From the NCBI GenBank assembly GCA_009705865.1, contig WLSJ01000006.1, positions 1 through 26,067 on the forward strand: DNA of 26,067 nt. Reading direction: 5' to 3'. This DNA is from Actinomycetota bacterium. GTDB lineage: Bacteria; Actinomycetota; Acidimicrobiia; Acidimicrobiales; Ilumatobacteraceae. Made by a program: the position numbers and the translations under genes. The notes under the pieces were generated by a model that saw only the letters and a list, made by a program, of their open reading frames with translations, searched no databases and was not told the DNA's origin. Shown piece by piece: positions 1 to 7,619 of the stretch; position 1 is the stretch's first letter, and each line of letters starts with the position of its first letter.

Positions 1-702
1 GAAAATGTCACTCTTGATTTGTTGGGAACAGCAAAGAAGATTGTCATCACAAAAGATGAGACCACCATCATTGAAGGTGCCGGTTCAGAAGATGACATCA
101 AGGGCCGCATCAGTCAGTTGAAGGCTGAAATTGAGAACACCGATTCTGACTACGACCGCGAAAAGCTCCAAGAGCGTTTGGCCAAGTTGTCCGGCGGTGT
201 TGCAGTCCTTAAGGTCGGCGCTGCTACTGAAGTAGAACTCAAAGAGAAGAAGCACCGCATTGAAGATGCTGTCAGCACTACAAAAGCTGCCATCGAAGAA
301 GGCGTTGTTCCTGGCGGTGGCGTTGCATTGCTTCGCGCACAAGCTGCTGTTATCGCTGCTGCTGAAAAGCTCACTGGTGATGAAGCAACTGGTGCACGCA
401 TGGTTGCTCGTTCACTCGAAGGCCCACTTAAGCAGATCGCAGAGAATGCCGGTCTTGAAGGTGGCGTTGTTGTTGAGCGTGTGAAGAACTTGAAGGGCAA
501 CGAGGGCCTCAATGCCGCCACTGGCGAATATGTTGACCTCGTGAAGCTCGGCGTTATTGATGCTGCAAAGGTAACTCGCTCTGCATTGCAGAACGCAGCG
601 TCAATCGCAGCTTTGTTCCTCACTACTGAAGTTGTTATTGCTGACAAGCCTGAAGAGGCTGGCGGCGGACACAACCACGGTGGCGGAATGGACGACTTCT
701 AG
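1..702 (+). CDS. groEL: Chaperonin GroEL (60 kDa), C-terminal part, 5' end outside window
   Basis: This is the last 233 codons of a group I chaperonin, open from the first base in frame 1, so the gene is cut by the window edge. GroEL forms the double-ring ATP-driven folding chamber in the cytosol with GroES. The visible part holds the end of the apical domain (ENVTLDLLGTAKK), the intermediate-domain helices, the hallmark ATP-site segment EEGVVPGGGVALLRA (about residues 95-109 of the fragment) and the equatorial C-terminus. The tail, GGGHNHGGGMDDF, mixes the Gly/Met tail typical of canonical GroEL with a short His-containing stretch of the kind seen in actinobacterial GroEL1 paralogues. Which of the two actinobacterial copies this is cannot be settled from the fragment. 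Identity is certain. Confidence 0.98.
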   Translation, partial: ENVTLDLLGTAKKIVITKDETTIIEGAGSEDDIKGRISQLKAEIENTDSDYDREKLQERLAKLSGGVAVLKVGAATEVELKEKKHRIEDAVSTTKAAIEEGVVPGGGVALLRAQAAVIAAAEKLTGDEATGARMVARSLEGPLKQIAENAGLEGGVVVERVKNLKGNEGLNAATGEYVDLVKLGVIDAAKVTRSALQNAASIAALFLTTEVVIADKPEEAGGGHNHGGGMDDF

Positions 703-718
703 ACCATCGTCTAGAAGT
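695..718 (+). terminator. Hairpin overlapping the groEL stop codon, probable terminator
   Basis: Two perfect 10-nt arms, ACTTCTAGAC (695-704) and GTCTAGAAGT (709-718), enclose a 4-nt loop CATC. The groEL stop codon TAG (700-702) lies inside the left arm. Downstream there is only a loose pyrimidine stretch ending in TTTTT (733-737), so this is not a textbook intrinsic terminator. It may instead be a weak terminator or an mRNA 3'-end stabiliser, with read-through into the ATP-grasp gene 20 nt downstream. Confidence 0.55.
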
Positions 719-738
719 ACTTCAACTCTTACTTTTTG

Positions 739-1620
739 ATGTCGCGCATCATCGCTCTAGTCAGCGGTGCAGAAGCGCGAGATCTAGATACAGATTTACC
801 GTACCTGTCACGCGCATTAGGCGACCGTGGCGTCATTACGGAAATAGTCGATTGGGATAACACCACTGTTGATTGGTCGCGCTATGAAATGGCGATTGTT
901 CGATCACCGTGGGACTATCACCGTCGTTACACGGAATTTCTTGCTTGGCTAGACAATGTCTCTGCTGCAACAACATTGCATAACTCAGCAGACATCATTC
1001 GATGGAACACTGATAAAGAATATTTGGCTGAATTAGTTGAAGCAGAAATCGGCGTGATTCCGACCACCTTTGTTCGTACTGCAGAAGATTTAGTGTTAAT
1101 CACTAATGAAGGAATGCTTGATCGTGACATCGTGGTGAAGCCAACGATCAGTGCCGGTTCTAACAACACGGAACGTCACGAAGAGTCTCCAGTCAAAGCA
1201 GCAGCTCATCTGGGCTTCCTTCTTGATGCTGGTCATGTCGCAATGGTGCAGCCGTATCAACGCTTCATTGATGAACGTGGTGAAACGGGCATGGTGTATT
1301 TCAATGGCAAGCTCAGTCATTCGTTTCGAAAAGGCGCAATCCTGGCTACTAATGAGAACACGCAAAACGAATTGTTCGTTGAAGAAGAAATCACGCCACG
1401 TAACGCAAGCGCACAAGAGCGCGAGCTGGGCGACCAGGTGATGAAGTTTGTGAAAAAGAAGTTTGGCGAATACCCGCTGTATGCCCGTGTTGATGTTGTG
1501 CGCGGGTCTGCGGGGGTTCCGGTACTGATGGAGCTGGAATTGGCAGAACCCTCCTTTTTCCTGCAAGTCGACCATGAATCGCCCTCTCGTTTTGCCTCGG
1601 CAGTTCTTGCCCGCCGATAG
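739..1620 (+). CDS. ATP-grasp family protein (RimK/glutathione-synthetase-like), substrate unknown
   Basis: A 293-aa soluble protein with the ATP-grasp fold, which forms amide or ester bonds by way of an acyl-phosphate. Visible motifs are the nucleotide-binding lysine strand DIVVKPTISAGSNNT (130-144), the VQPYQRFIDERGETG segment (170-184, adenine-contacting strand and conserved Glu), GKLSHSFRKGA (190-200), and the metal-binding end YARVDVV...LMELELAEPSFFL (248-275). The N-terminal part (IVRSPWDYHRR, 53-63) matches a group of actinobacterial and proteobacterial ATP-grasp proteins related to DcsG-like ligases whose substrates are mostly unknown. I chose ATG 739 over the TTG directly before it; no Shine-Dalgarno is visible. 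It ends 10 nt before hemQ, so the two are probably cotranscribed. The fold is certain, the reaction is not. Confidence 0.85.
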   Translation: MSRIIALVSGAEARDLDTDLPYLSRALGDRGVITEIVDWDNTTVDWSRYEMAIVRSPWDYHRRYTEFLAWLDNVSAATTLHNSADIIRWNTDKEYLAELVEAEIGVIPTTFVRTAEDLVLITNEGMLDRDIVVKPTISAGSNNTERHEESPVKAAAHLGFLLDAGHVAMVQPYQRFIDERGETGMVYFNGKLSHSFRKGAILATNENTQNELFVEEEITPRNASAQERELGDQVMKFVKKKFGEYPLYARVDVVRGSAGVPVLMELELAEPSFFLQVDHESPSRFASAVLARR

Positions 1621-1630
1621 CGTTATTGAC

Positions 1631-2305
1631 ATGAGCGAACCGATGTCCCCGTCAGTTGGTCTTGCAGTAGTCCACTATTTTTGCAAGCCAAGTTTTGAAT
1701 ACGACGGCGATGCGCTTGTCGCTGCAGTCAAAGCATCTGAGGCAAGTGGTGTCACTGTGATCACTGTTGCGATGCTCGGACATAAGGCTGATGTCGCTGT
1801 CATGGGAATTGCTGCTGACATGCGCGAGCTGAAGGCTTTGCAGACAGGCATTCAACACGCTGGTCTTGACATTGTTGATAGCTACATTTCACTCACAGAG
1901 GTGTCTGAGTATTCAAAGGGAATGCCAGAAGAGATGCTGAATGCTCGCTTGTATCCACAGCTTCCTCCTGCTGGCAAAAATGCATGGTGCTTCTACCCAA
2001 TGTCAAAGCGTCGTGAACATAAAGACAACTGGTTCACCCTTGAATTCGACAAGCGCAAAGAACTCATGGAAGAACATGGCAAGAGCGGACGTACGTTTGC
2101 GGGCCGCATCATTCAGCTTGTCACCGGTTCAACTGGTCTTGATGATTACGAATGGGGAGTCACGCTATTTGCTGTGAACCCAGACGATCTCAAAGAAGTG
2201 GTGTACACAATGCGGTATGACGAAGCGTCAGCCGTGTACGCCGAATTCGGTGCGTTCTATATGGGCATGGTCACGCCCGTTGAAGAACTAATTCACCAAA
2301 TCTAA
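1631..2305 (+). CDS. hemQ: Coproheme decarboxylase (HemQ/ChdC), chlorite dismutase superfamily
   Basis: A 224-aa protein of the chlorite dismutase superfamily, HemQ/ChdC branch. This enzyme makes the last step of the coproporphyrin-dependent haem pathway of Actinobacteria and Firmicutes: H2O2-driven double decarboxylation of coproheme III to haem b. The diagnostic core is FYPMSKRREHKDNWFTLEF (121-139), in which Y122 of YPMSKRR corresponds to the catalytic tyrosine, followed by EEHGKSGRTFAGRI (147-160) with H149 as the likely proximal haem ligand, and the C-terminal FGAFYMG signature. I start at ATG 1631, because the frame stays open upstream only by running into the ATP-grasp gene. No other haem gene is in the window. 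It ends overlapping the 3' end of dtd by 4 nt, tail to tail. Confidence 0.93.
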   Translation: MSEPMSPSVGLAVVHYFCKPSFEYDGDALVAAVKASEASGVTVITVAMLGHKADVAVMGIAADMRELKALQTGIQHAGLDIVDSYISLTEVSEYSKGMPEEMLNARLYPQLPPAGKNAWCFYPMSKRREHKDNWFTLEFDKRKELMEEHGKSGRTFAGRIIQLVTGSTGLDDYEWGVTLFAVNPDDLKEVVYTMRYDEASAVYAEFGAFYMGMVTPVEELIHQI

Positions 2306-2751
2306 ATTTCGATCGACACGGTGGTGGGGCCGTCATTGACGGAAGCCACCTGCATGTATGTGCGAAAGCGACCCGTCTCAACATGTGCGCCTAGTTGCTG
2401 CAGTTCGGTGACAACCCGGTTCACCAGTGGCTCTGCGTATTCAGGTTTCGCTGCAGCTGTCCACGTTGGTCTGCGACCAGAGTTGGTATCGCCGTACAAC
2501 GTGAATTGACTGATTAGCAGAATGCTCTTGGTGGAATCGGCAATGGAAATATTCATCACGCCGTTGTCATCTTCCATGATGCGAAGATTCCAGATTTTCT
2601 CCGCCATCTTCTTTGCGGTGGCTTCCGTGTCAGTGTGCGTGATTCCTAGAAGAACCAAAAGGCCTTTTTCTATTTCACCAGCTCGAATAGTGGAGCCATC
2701 AACTTCTGCATCGACAGATGCATTAAGAACTCGTTGTACTAAAGCCCGCAT
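2302..2751 (-). CDS. dtd: D-aminoacyl-tRNA deacylase
   Basis: A 149-aa protein of the usual Dtd length. It hydrolyses D-aminoacyl-tRNA (and Gly-tRNA-Ala) in the cytosol, using RNA-based catalysis. Both family signatures are present: SQFTLYGD (81-88) and the Gly-cisPro motif region NDGPTT (139-144), where the more usual form is NDGPVT. The start MRALVQRV matches the family's usual N-terminus. It lies 31 nt downstream of the antitoxin-like gene on the same strand and could be read from the same transcript. No Shine-Dalgarno is visible before the ATG. Its 3' end overlaps hemQ by 4 nt. Confidence 0.96.
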   Translation of the reverse strand: MRALVQRVLNASVDAEVDGSTIRAGEIEKGLLVLLGITHTDTEATAKKMAEKIWNLRIMEDDNGVMNISIADSTKSILLISQFTLYGDTNSGRRPTWTAAAKPEYAEPLVNRVVTELQQLGAHVETGRFRTYMQVASVNDGPTTVSIEI

Positions 2752-2782
2752 GAATTTAGGCTAATTGAATGTAAAGTCATTC

Positions 2783-3058
2783 TTAAGCTTCGTGAGCAAG
2801 ATATGCCGAATATTTGCGATGCGCAGATTGTGCAGATGTTCCCAGAACGAATCCGATGTCTTTCCAAGAGATGTTCTTTGCCCGGGCATTCTGAACGGCA
2901 TCCGCGATCTTCTTTTCTTGAAAACACCTCTGGTATACGGCGCGCAATATGGCAGTTTCTTCTTTTGAGAGAACTGTTGCCTGTGATGAATCCCAGTTTT
3001 CGAACATCTCACTAATGTCATCTGCGTGCTGAATCAATTCTTCCATTGATTTTGGCAT
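2783..3058 (-). CDS. Small HTH protein, putative antitoxin of a type II-like pair
   Basis: A 91-aa protein beginning MPKSMEELIQHADDISEMFEN, followed by a helical middle and a C-terminal helix-turn-helix segment, NISWKDIGFVLGTSAQSAHRKY (62-83; the WxxIGxxLGTSxQxAxxxY pattern). I recognise this as a small actinobacterial DNA-binding family that often sits directly after a gene like the 74-aa one upstream, which suggests a toxin-antitoxin operon with the antitoxin second. The Shine-Dalgarno GAGGT overlaps the end of the upstream gene, leaving only 3 nt between stop and ATG, so translation is likely coupled. Antitoxin activity is inferred from size, HTH and pairing, and has not been shown for this family to my knowledge. 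Confidence 0.6.
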   Translation of the reverse strand: MPKSMEELIQHADDISEMFENWDSSQATVLSKEETAILRAVYQRCFQEKKIADAVQNARAKNISWKDIGFVLGTSAQSAHRKYSAYLAHEA

Positions 3059-3061
3059 TGC

Positions 3062-3286
3062 TTACCTCAAGAACTTTCGCCTAGCTGGCATGGCATGAAA
3101 AATAATAATTGACTCTTCGTTTGTGCTTGTTCCAACTTCGAGCATGTCTCCCTTTCGAGATGGTCCGATAATCATTGTGAACTCCTCATTGTGTTCCACG
3201 CGCACAAAATAGGAGAGCGCATGCACTATGTCTTGTTCAGATATGTGATGCTTCCTTGAACTGGGTAGGAAGACAATATTTAGCAT
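3062..3286 (-). CDS. Small basic protein, putative toxin of a type II-like pair
   Basis: A 74-aa protein with the compact pattern KHHISEQDIVHAL (12-24), then a beta-rich middle (MIIGPSRKGDMLEVG, 38-52) and a terminal IIFHAMPARRKFL (61-73). The HxVxxxDIxHA...GPxRxGxxLEV...HAMPxRxKF pattern recurs in small actinobacterial proteins paired with an HTH protein and sometimes annotated as toxins. It opens a three-gene minus-strand run (this gene, the HTH gene, dtd). The start codon overlaps a palindrome and has no Shine-Dalgarno, so a leaderless or autoregulated start is possible. The region looks AT-richer than its neighbours by eye, which would fit acquisition by transfer. Toxin activity is not demonstrated. 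Confidence 0.55.
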   Translation of the reverse strand: MLNIVFLPSSRKHHISEQDIVHALSYFVRVEHNEEFTMIIGPSRKGDMLEVGTSTNEESIIIFHAMPARRKFLR

Positions 3287-3299
3287 ATCAACATATGCT
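3282..3299. promoter_or_regulatory. Inverted repeat over the start of the toxin-like gene, candidate operator
   Basis: Perfect 7-nt arms AGCATAT (3282-3288) and ATATGCT (3293-3299) separated by CAAC. The dyad covers the toxin-like gene's start codon (3284-3286). On the minus strand a TTGACT (complement of 3306-3311), resembling a -35 box, lies just upstream. The position suits an autoregulatory site bound by the HTH partner, which is an inference from placement. Confidence 0.45.
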
Positions 3300-3413
3300 G
3301 ATAAAAGTCAAGAGTGGTAATCATGCAATAGCCATGTGTGCACTGATGAAGGATTTCGGAATAACCCTTCCAGGGGAATCAGACAAAACTGTGTCCATTG
3401 ATATTGTTGGGGC

Positions 3414-4043
3414 GTGCCTGAGTTGTCGACCATTCTTGCGTTCTGTGCAGCCACTGTGGCGCTGTTGCTAATCCCAGGGCCGGCAGTTATTTACATTTTG
3501 AATCGAAGTATTGGTGATGGTCGAAAAGTGGGCCTTGCAGCTGTTGGTGGATTAGAAGTTGGCGATGCGATTCAAGTGTTGTTTGCTTCGCTCGGGTTGA
3601 GCGCAGTGTTGGCTGCGTCTGCCACGTTGTTCAACATTGTGAAGTGGGCCGGAGTTCTGTATTTGGTGTACACGGGTATTCGTACATTGATGCGTGAACC
3701 AGTTGCGCTAGATGGTGATCAAGCGGCAGTGTCGACGAAGCAGGCATTTCGACAAGGAATTATTGTGAACGCCCTGAACCCAAAGACCGCATTGTTTTTC
3801 CTTTCGATTTTTCCTCAATTTATTGATACGGCGTCTGATCATGCCCAACTTCAATCGTTGTTTCTCGGTGCAATTTTTGTGGTGTTGGCGACCCTCTTTA
3901 ATGGTTCGTACTCATTAATGGCAAGTGGGCTTCGGCATCTATTGCTACGTGGTCGAACACTGCCATTCATTCAGCGGTATGTGTCTGGCAGTTTGTTTGT
4001 CGGTCTCGGGCTTCTTGCTGCAACTGCTGGTCGCGCCAAATAG
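3414..4043 (+). CDS. LysE/RhtB family amino-acid exporter
   Basis: A 209-aa inner-membrane protein of the LysE/RhtB superfamily, which exports amino acids or related small metabolites. Seen in the sequence: a first hydrophobic segment ending in the family's PGP motif (LLLIPGPAVIYIL, 18-29), the glycine-rich GLAAVGGLEVGD (40-51), WAGVLYLVYTGIRTL in the third membrane segment, FRQGIIVNALNPKTALFFLSIFPQF at the fourth (the NPK motif is characteristic), and further hydrophobic segments to the C-terminus. The GTG at 3414 is the only good start, since a stop lies in frame 15 nt upstream. The substrate cannot be read from the sequence. It stands alone between the divergent toxin-like operon and the acyl-CoA dehydrogenase. 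Confidence 0.9.
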   Translation: MPELSTILAFCAATVALLLIPGPAVIYILNRSIGDGRKVGLAAVGGLEVGDAIQVLFASLGLSAVLAASATLFNIVKWAGVLYLVYTGIRTLMREPVALDGDQAAVSTKQAFRQGIIVNALNPKTALFFLSIFPQFIDTASDHAQLQSLFLGAIFVVLATLFNGSYSLMASGLRHLLLRGRTLPFIQRYVSGSLFVGLGLLAATAGRAK

Positions 4044-4099
4044 GTCAACTTCATTCGCGAGGTCTAATCTCAACATGTATCAAGGTGCGGAGGTGACAT

Positions 4100-5287
4100 A
4101 TGAGCGAATTAGTGCGTGAGGCAGAATCATTTCTGGCCACCAACTGGAAACCAAACAACGACCTGGCTACATGGCGTGAACTTATCGTTGACTCTCGGTG
4201 GGCAGCATTGCGTTGGCCACCTGAATGGTTTGGCCGCGGACTTGATGATGATGCAGCAACAGAAGTTGAAAATGTCTTTCGTGCGGCCGGAGTACCTGGG
4301 CCTGGACAAGATAAATCAAACTTATGGGCCGGCACGTTGTTGTCTTATGGCAATGATGAATTGAAGTCGTTGTATTTGCGCAAACTCTTGCTTGATGAAG
4401 TAGGAATGTGTTTGTTGTACAGCGAACCCGGTGCTGGTTCTGATCTTGCTGGAATTCGCACCACTGCAGTTCGTGACGGCGGTGAGTGGGTGGTCAATGG
4501 CCAGAAGGTGTGGACCTCTGGAGCAAAAGATGCTGACATCGGAATGTTGATTGCTCGTACTGATTGGGATCAACCGAAGCATCGAGGTATTTCATTTTTT
4601 TGGATGCCCATGAAACAAGATGGCGTCGAAGTTCGCCCGTTACGTCAAGCAACGGGAGACTCACGGTTCAACGAAGTGTTCATTACCGATGCACGTATTT
4701 CTGAATCACACATGTTGGGTGATCTCAACAAGGGTTGGTGGGTATTGCAGACCGCATTGGCGTACGAGCGCGCAGTTATGGGCATCTCTCGTCGTGGGCC
4801 ACGTGGCCCAGGCGGAGCAACTGCCTCAGCACATGGCAATATCCCGTCTCCTGATTTGTCGCTGGTGAAATTGGCGCAAGAGGTGGGTAAAAATACCGAT
4901 GCAACAATGCGACAGAAACTGGCGAAGTTGTATTGCATGCGATTGACCAATGACTGGAATGGTGATCGTGCAAAAGCAGTTGCTGAGATGGGTGGTTCAT
5001 CTCCGCTTGCGTCGTTAGGAAAATTGAACATGTCAGGCATATTGCATTTCGCGGGTCATATCCAAGGTGAACTGCTCGGCGCAGAAGGGGCACTTGACGG
5101 AGACCAGAACCCACGCGCTCGCGATGCAAACTATTCGCAACTCAATGCCTATTTCACATCAATTGGTGGCGGCACAGATCAGATTCAACGCAACATCATT
5201 GGTGAACTTGTTTTGGGCTTGCCAAAAGAGCCGCAAATAGATCGCGATATGCCGTTTAGTGAAGTTCCTGCCTCTGGCAGAAAATAA
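4100..5287 (+). CDS. Acyl-CoA dehydrogenase (FadE-like)
   Basis: A 395-aa flavoenzyme that would introduce the alpha-beta double bond into an acyl-CoA using FAD. The start at ATG 4100 follows a strong Shine-Dalgarno (GGAGGTGA, 4088-4095). Seen: the FAD-binding middle-domain signature YSEPGAGSDLAGIRTTA (107-123) with NGQKVWTSGA (133-142), the AYERA helix (221-225) whose Glu223 is a candidate catalytic base, and the C-terminal GGGTDQIQRNIIGELVLGLP (356-375), the usual nucleotide-binding loop. The overall type resembles actinobacterial FadE proteins used in steroid or branched acyl-CoA breakdown, some of which act as heteromers, but no partner dehydrogenase or hydratase is nearby. A Gly/Pro-rich insertion (231-252) follows the AYERA helix. 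The substrate is unknown. Confidence 0.92.
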   Translation: MSELVREAESFLATNWKPNNDLATWRELIVDSRWAALRWPPEWFGRGLDDDAATEVENVFRAAGVPGPGQDKSNLWAGTLLSYGNDELKSLYLRKLLLDEVGMCLLYSEPGAGSDLAGIRTTAVRDGGEWVVNGQKVWTSGAKDADIGMLIARTDWDQPKHRGISFFWMPMKQDGVEVRPLRQATGDSRFNEVFITDARISESHMLGDLNKGWWVLQTALAYERAVMGISRRGPRGPGGATASAHGNIPSPDLSLVKLAQEVGKNTDATMRQKLAKLYCMRLTNDWNGDRAKAVAEMGGSSPLASLGKLNMSGILHFAGHIQGELLGAEGALDGDQNPRARDANYSQLNAYFTSIGGGTDQIQRNIIGELVLGLPKEPQIDRDMPFSEVPASGRK

Positions 5288-5293
5288 CAAGTA

Positions 5294-7552
5294 TTAGTCG
5301 CGCGACATGGTGGCGCGACTTTCGCCATGAAAATCAAGTACTTGGTCGTTATCAAGACTGATTTCTACTTTTGTCAGATGACCTGTAAACAAGAACGGTG
5401 ATTCGTAATGACTAACCGGCGTTCCGCGATCTAATCCAATATCAAGTCCAGACCATGAGATAAGAATCCAGAAGATGTTGCTGGTGGTCATAGTGCCGAC
5501 CTGAACATCATCAATGAACATGGTGAGCGTTCCTTCGTTGCCGTTGCGCTTCATTCGTACGCCCACGGTATGGGCGCCTGGTGTGATTGGTTTGTCAGAA
5601 CGCAACATCTGGTGCGAGCCACCGATGTTGAGGTCATGTTCCAAATGCCCATCACGAATAAAGAGGCTGTAGCCACTGGTGAGGTCACCATGGGAAATAA
5701 TGACGCCTTCGCATCCTTCTTTCGGAACATCAATGAGGGCAGTGATGGTGTACGAACGACTTCGCAAGTCTGGAGCTACGTCAGAAGGCAAGTGTCCCAT
5801 GCCACGCCAGAAGGTGTAATTGGTTCGTGCACCGGTGTGACGTTCTGCGTTCTCAGCAAATCGCGGAGCAAATCTGTCATCAAGTGGAAGAACACTGTGT
5901 TTGTTTGCTTCGTCCCACCACTTATCAATCATGCGTGCAAGTCGTTCAGGTTCTACTTCAGCTAAGTCATTACATTCGTTGAAGTCAACATCAAGGTTGT
6001 AGAGCTCCCACTTGTCATCTTCAAATGGAGTTCCCATTTGGTGAAAGGCGACAGCTTTCCACCCGTCTTCCCACAGTCCGCGGTGACCAAACATTTCGAA
6101 ATATTGAGGACCACGATTAATGACTGCTTGCGCGTTTGAAATTACCGGAGCAAACGAAGTTCCTTCAATCGGCATTTGTTCGATTCCGTTAATTGTGTTT
6201 GGTGCTTCAAGTCCGAGCATGTCGAGAATGGTGGGTGCAAGGTCAATGGCATGACAGAAGTTATGACGCAGACCGCCTTCATCTTTCACAACACCTGGCC
6301 ACGAAAGAATGAACGGATCGCGAATACCACCTGAGTGCGTGTTCTGCTTGTAGCGCTTTAGCGGCGTATTGGCAGCCATTGCCCAGCCCCATGGGAAGTT
6401 GCTATGCGTGTCAGGGCCACCGATATCGCCAACCTTTGCGATCTTGTCTTCGATTGATTCTGGAATGAGGTTGAAAGGACCCATTGCATTAATGAATCCC
6501 CATGGCCCACCTTCTTGGCTGGCGCCGTTGTCACTCATCACCATGATGACGGTGTTGTCTAACTGGCCTGACACTTCAAGTTGCTTGATGACTCGTGCCA
6601 AGTTTTCATCGAAGTGTTCCAACATTGCTGCGTAGGCAGCCATCAGGCGAACGAAAAGTGGTTTTTGTTCAGCAGGAATATCTTCCCAGGGCAACACAAA
6701 ATCATTACGCGCAGGAAGTTCTGTACCAGCTGGCACAAGACCAAGTTTGATTTGATTTGCAAGACGACGTTCACGTGCTGCATCCCAACCATCGAGGTAG
6801 TACTGCTCACAACGATCAATGATGGGAACAGGTGCTTGATGCGGTGCATGGCATGCGCCTGGTGCAAGCAACATGAACCAGGGTGTATTGGGTGCGCCAG
6901 CAGTGTGGTCTGCAAGATAGGTCACTGCATTGTCGACAAGATCTTCTGTGAGGTGATAACCCGTCCAATATGTGCCGGGTGCAGTGACGTGTGAATTATC
7001 GCGTACTACTTCAGGGCTGAACTGATCTGTTTCAGCATCGAGAAATCCGTAGAAGCGATCAAAGCCTCGTGCAAGTGGCCAACCATCGAATGGACCAGTT
7101 GGTCCTGTTTCGGTGAGTGGCGTGACGTGCCATTTGCCCACCATGTAGTTGCGGTATCCGTGTGGTCGCAACATTTCTGCGAGCGTGCCTGCTTCTTTTG
7201 CAATCTTGCCGCGATAGCCCGGGTACCCACTGTCGAAGTTTGCAAGACATCCCACTCCGACAGAGTGGTGATTGCGGCCTGTGTGAATTGCTGCGCGAGT
7301 TGTGGAACACATGGCGGTGGTGTGAAAACCAGAGAAACGTAAACCACGTTGCGCAATGGAGTCAATCACTGGTGTCGCGTTCTCAGAGCCGTAACAACCA
7401 AAATCTGCGAAGCCCACATCGTCAAGCAACACAATCAGAATGTTTGGTTTTGTGCCATCACCTTCATGCGAGGGGAAATGCGGAGTGGATTCAGCAATCG
7501 TTCGACCGATGGTGCCTGGAAATCCCTGAGGAGTGGTGGGATTAAACGTCAT
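5294..7552 (-). CDS. Arylsulfatase, type I sulfatase family, with a CSTTR active-site variant
   Basis: A 752-aa alkaline-phosphatase-superfamily sulfatase of the size and layout of mycobacterial AtsA/AtsD-type arylsulfatases; it would hydrolyse sulfate esters. Seen: metal-binding LLDDVGFADFG (42-52; D44, D45), the formylglycine segment AMCSTTRAAIHTGRNHH (80-96; C82, R86), VGKWH (138-142; K140, H142), GACHAPH (232-238), MSDNGAS (339-345; D341, N342), TPLKRYK (K399), and a beta-rich C-terminal region (about 600-752). The core motif reads C-S-T-T-R, with Thr84 where the consensus C/S-x-P/A-x-R has Pro or Ala. No signal peptide is evident. GGAGGT lies just upstream of the ATG. It sits 67 nt downstream of the patatin gene and may share its transcript. 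Confidence 0.94.
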   Translation of the reverse strand: MTFNPTTPQGFPGTIGRTIAESTPHFPSHEGDGTKPNILIVLLDDVGFADFGCYGSENATPVIDSIAQRGLRFSGFHTTAMCSTTRAAIHTGRNHHSVGVGCLANFDSGYPGYRGKIAKEAGTLAEMLRPHGYRNYMVGKWHVTPLTETGPTGPFDGWPLARGFDRFYGFLDAETDQFSPEVVRDNSHVTAPGTYWTGYHLTEDLVDNAVTYLADHTAGAPNTPWFMLLAPGACHAPHQAPVPIIDRCEQYYLDGWDAARERRLANQIKLGLVPAGTELPARNDFVLPWEDIPAEQKPLFVRLMAAYAAMLEHFDENLARVIKQLEVSGQLDNTVIMVMSDNGASQEGGPWGFINAMGPFNLIPESIEDKIAKVGDIGGPDTHSNFPWGWAMAANTPLKRYKQNTHSGGIRDPFILSWPGVVKDEGGLRHNFCHAIDLAPTILDMLGLEAPNTINGIEQMPIEGTSFAPVISNAQAVINRGPQYFEMFGHRGLWEDGWKAVAFHQMGTPFEDDKWELYNLDVDFNECNDLAEVEPERLARMIDKWWDEANKHSVLPLDDRFAPRFAENAERHTGARTNYTFWRGMGHLPSDVAPDLRSRSYTITALIDVPKEGCEGVIISHGDLTSGYSLFIRDGHLEHDLNIGGSHQMLRSDKPITPGAHTVGVRMKRNGNEGTLTMFIDDVQVGTMTTSNIFWILISWSGLDIGLDRGTPVSHYESPFLFTGHLTKVEISLDNDQVLDFHGESRATMSRD

Positions 7553-7619
7553 TGTGACCTCCGTAGGTGGTGTGGCAATTGTAGTGATATTGCGGTGAAG
7601 TCAGGAATATGTGGTGCGT

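Noticed and set aside
150..674. Long minus-strand ORF opposite groEL (174 codons)
   Set aside because: It is the mirror of groEL, with Ser/Ala/Thr-rich low-complexity translation and no family pattern; groEL is certain on the plus strand.
3256..3471. 71-codon plus-strand ORF before the LysE-type gene
   Set aside because: It overlaps the toxin-like gene's start and the exporter's start in another frame, has no ribosome site and no recognisable motif.
7006..7365. Long alternative-frame ORFs inside the sulfatase gene on both strands
   Set aside because: They are shadows of the sulfatase reading frame without start signals or motifs.
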